Part shown: piece after piece, positions 4,848 to 5,140 of the stretch
How positions within the stretch are numbered: the first letter of the stretch is position 1
Layout: each line of letters begins with the position of its first letter
Assembly (NCBI GenBank): GCA_017555465.1
Contig: JAFZGH010000167.1
Span: 1-5,140 of the forward strand
DNA length: 5,140 nt
Direction: 5' to 3'
DNA from: Akkermansia sp.
GTDB lineage: Bacteria > Verrucomicrobiota > Verrucomicrobiia > Verrucomicrobiales > Akkermansiaceae
Notes under the pieces: generated by a model
The model's database searches: none
What the model saw: the letters and a program-made list of their open reading frames with translations, nothing else
What the model was told of the DNA's origin: nothing
Made by a program: the position numbers and the translations under genes

Positions 4848-5140
4848 TTACTTGCGGCGTTTGCCGAACAGTCCTTTATCGTACGTGCGGTGCATCAGGA
4901 AGACAAAGGCCAGCACCAGCCACCAGGCCAGCAGGGAGGCTGCGGCAAACCAATGCTGCTGCTGAACTTGCTCCGCCGCCACCCAGATGACAAGGCCCGG
5001 CAGCGCCAGCAGCACCAGCCAGCGGAGGAAACCCGGTACAAAGGGCATCAGCCAGAGGAAGAAGAGCAGGCATACGCAGGCTGTGGTGCGGCTTTGCCAG
5101 CTTTGCATGAAGGGAATCTGGCGCAGCACCTGGCCGCCGC
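4848..5140 (-). CDS. Small multi-span membrane protein of unknown function, 5' end unresolved
   Basis: I do not recognise the family. The frame is open to the window edge, so the true start may lie outside. In-window candidates are GTG at 5129 (93 residues) and ATG at 5108 (86 residues); neither has a Shine-Dalgarno or a promoter-like -10 close by, unlike other genes here. Numbered from the GTG, three hydrophobic segments are visible: about 15-33 (ACVCLLFFLWLMPFVPGF), 35-52 and 60-79, rich in Leu, Trp and Phe. The short polar loop (EQVQQQH, 53-59) separates the last two. The C-terminus is strongly basic (DKGLFGKRRK), consistent with a cytoplasmic tail by the positive-inside rule. It sits nine bases upstream of the mntP-like gene on the same strand, which suggests an operon and perhaps a link to metal or envelope homeostasis, though that is inference only. 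Confidence 0.65.
   Translation of the reverse strand, partial: GGQVLRQIPFMQSWQSRTTACVCLLFFLWLMPFVPGFLRWLVLLALPGLVIWVAAEQVQQQHWFAAASLLAWWLVLAFVFLMHRTYDKGLFGKRRK

Noticed and set aside
4839..4865. A separate promoter for the mntP-like gene
   Set aside because: A weak TAAAGA lies near the ATG, but the position 17 bases further upstream (GACTGT) does not resemble a -35; the nine-base gap to the previous gene favours co-transcription.

Overview
The window reads as a GC-rich bacterial chromosome segment carrying ordinary housekeeping genes separated by two unusually structured intergenic stretches. No start codon here has a recognisable Shine-Dalgarno sequence. Three genes have promoter-like elements almost on top of the start codon. 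Together with the style of the RNase D and glucose-6-phosphate isomerase proteins and the palindrome-rich intergenic DNA, this is compatible with the Verrucomicrobiota/PVC group, for example an Akkermansia-like gut bacterium. That assignment is from memory and inference only; no rRNA or other phylogenetic marker is present.

Layout. Positions 1-32 hold a perfect stem-loop with a T tail. Positions 34-175 hold a tandem array of six small hairpins, each with a three-base GNA loop, joined by near-constant ATTTCAT/AATTCAT linkers. An RNase D-like exonuclease gene (minus strand, 268-1326) and pgi (plus strand, 1493-3025) are transcribed divergently from a shared region of about 165 bp that contains both predicted promoters. 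pgi ends in a strong intrinsic terminator (3045-3079). About 450 bp without a credible gene follow, containing a cluster of palindromes that looks like a dispersed, structured repeat element (about 3090-3420). A SMUG1-type uracil-DNA glycosylase gene (plus, 3536-4270) then meets, tail to tail with one base between stop codons, a mntP-type manganese exporter gene (minus, 4272-4838). mntP is the second gene of a probable operon behind a small membrane protein of unknown function (minus, 4848 to the window edge).

How the genes work together. There is no single pathway. pgi is central carbon metabolism, the RNase D-like protein is RNA processing, the glycosylase is base-excision repair, and MntP is metal homeostasis. 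The most notable content is non-coding: the GNA-triloop hairpin array, the structured element between pgi and the glycosylase gene, and the repeated promoter geometry that predicts leaderless or nearly leaderless transcripts.
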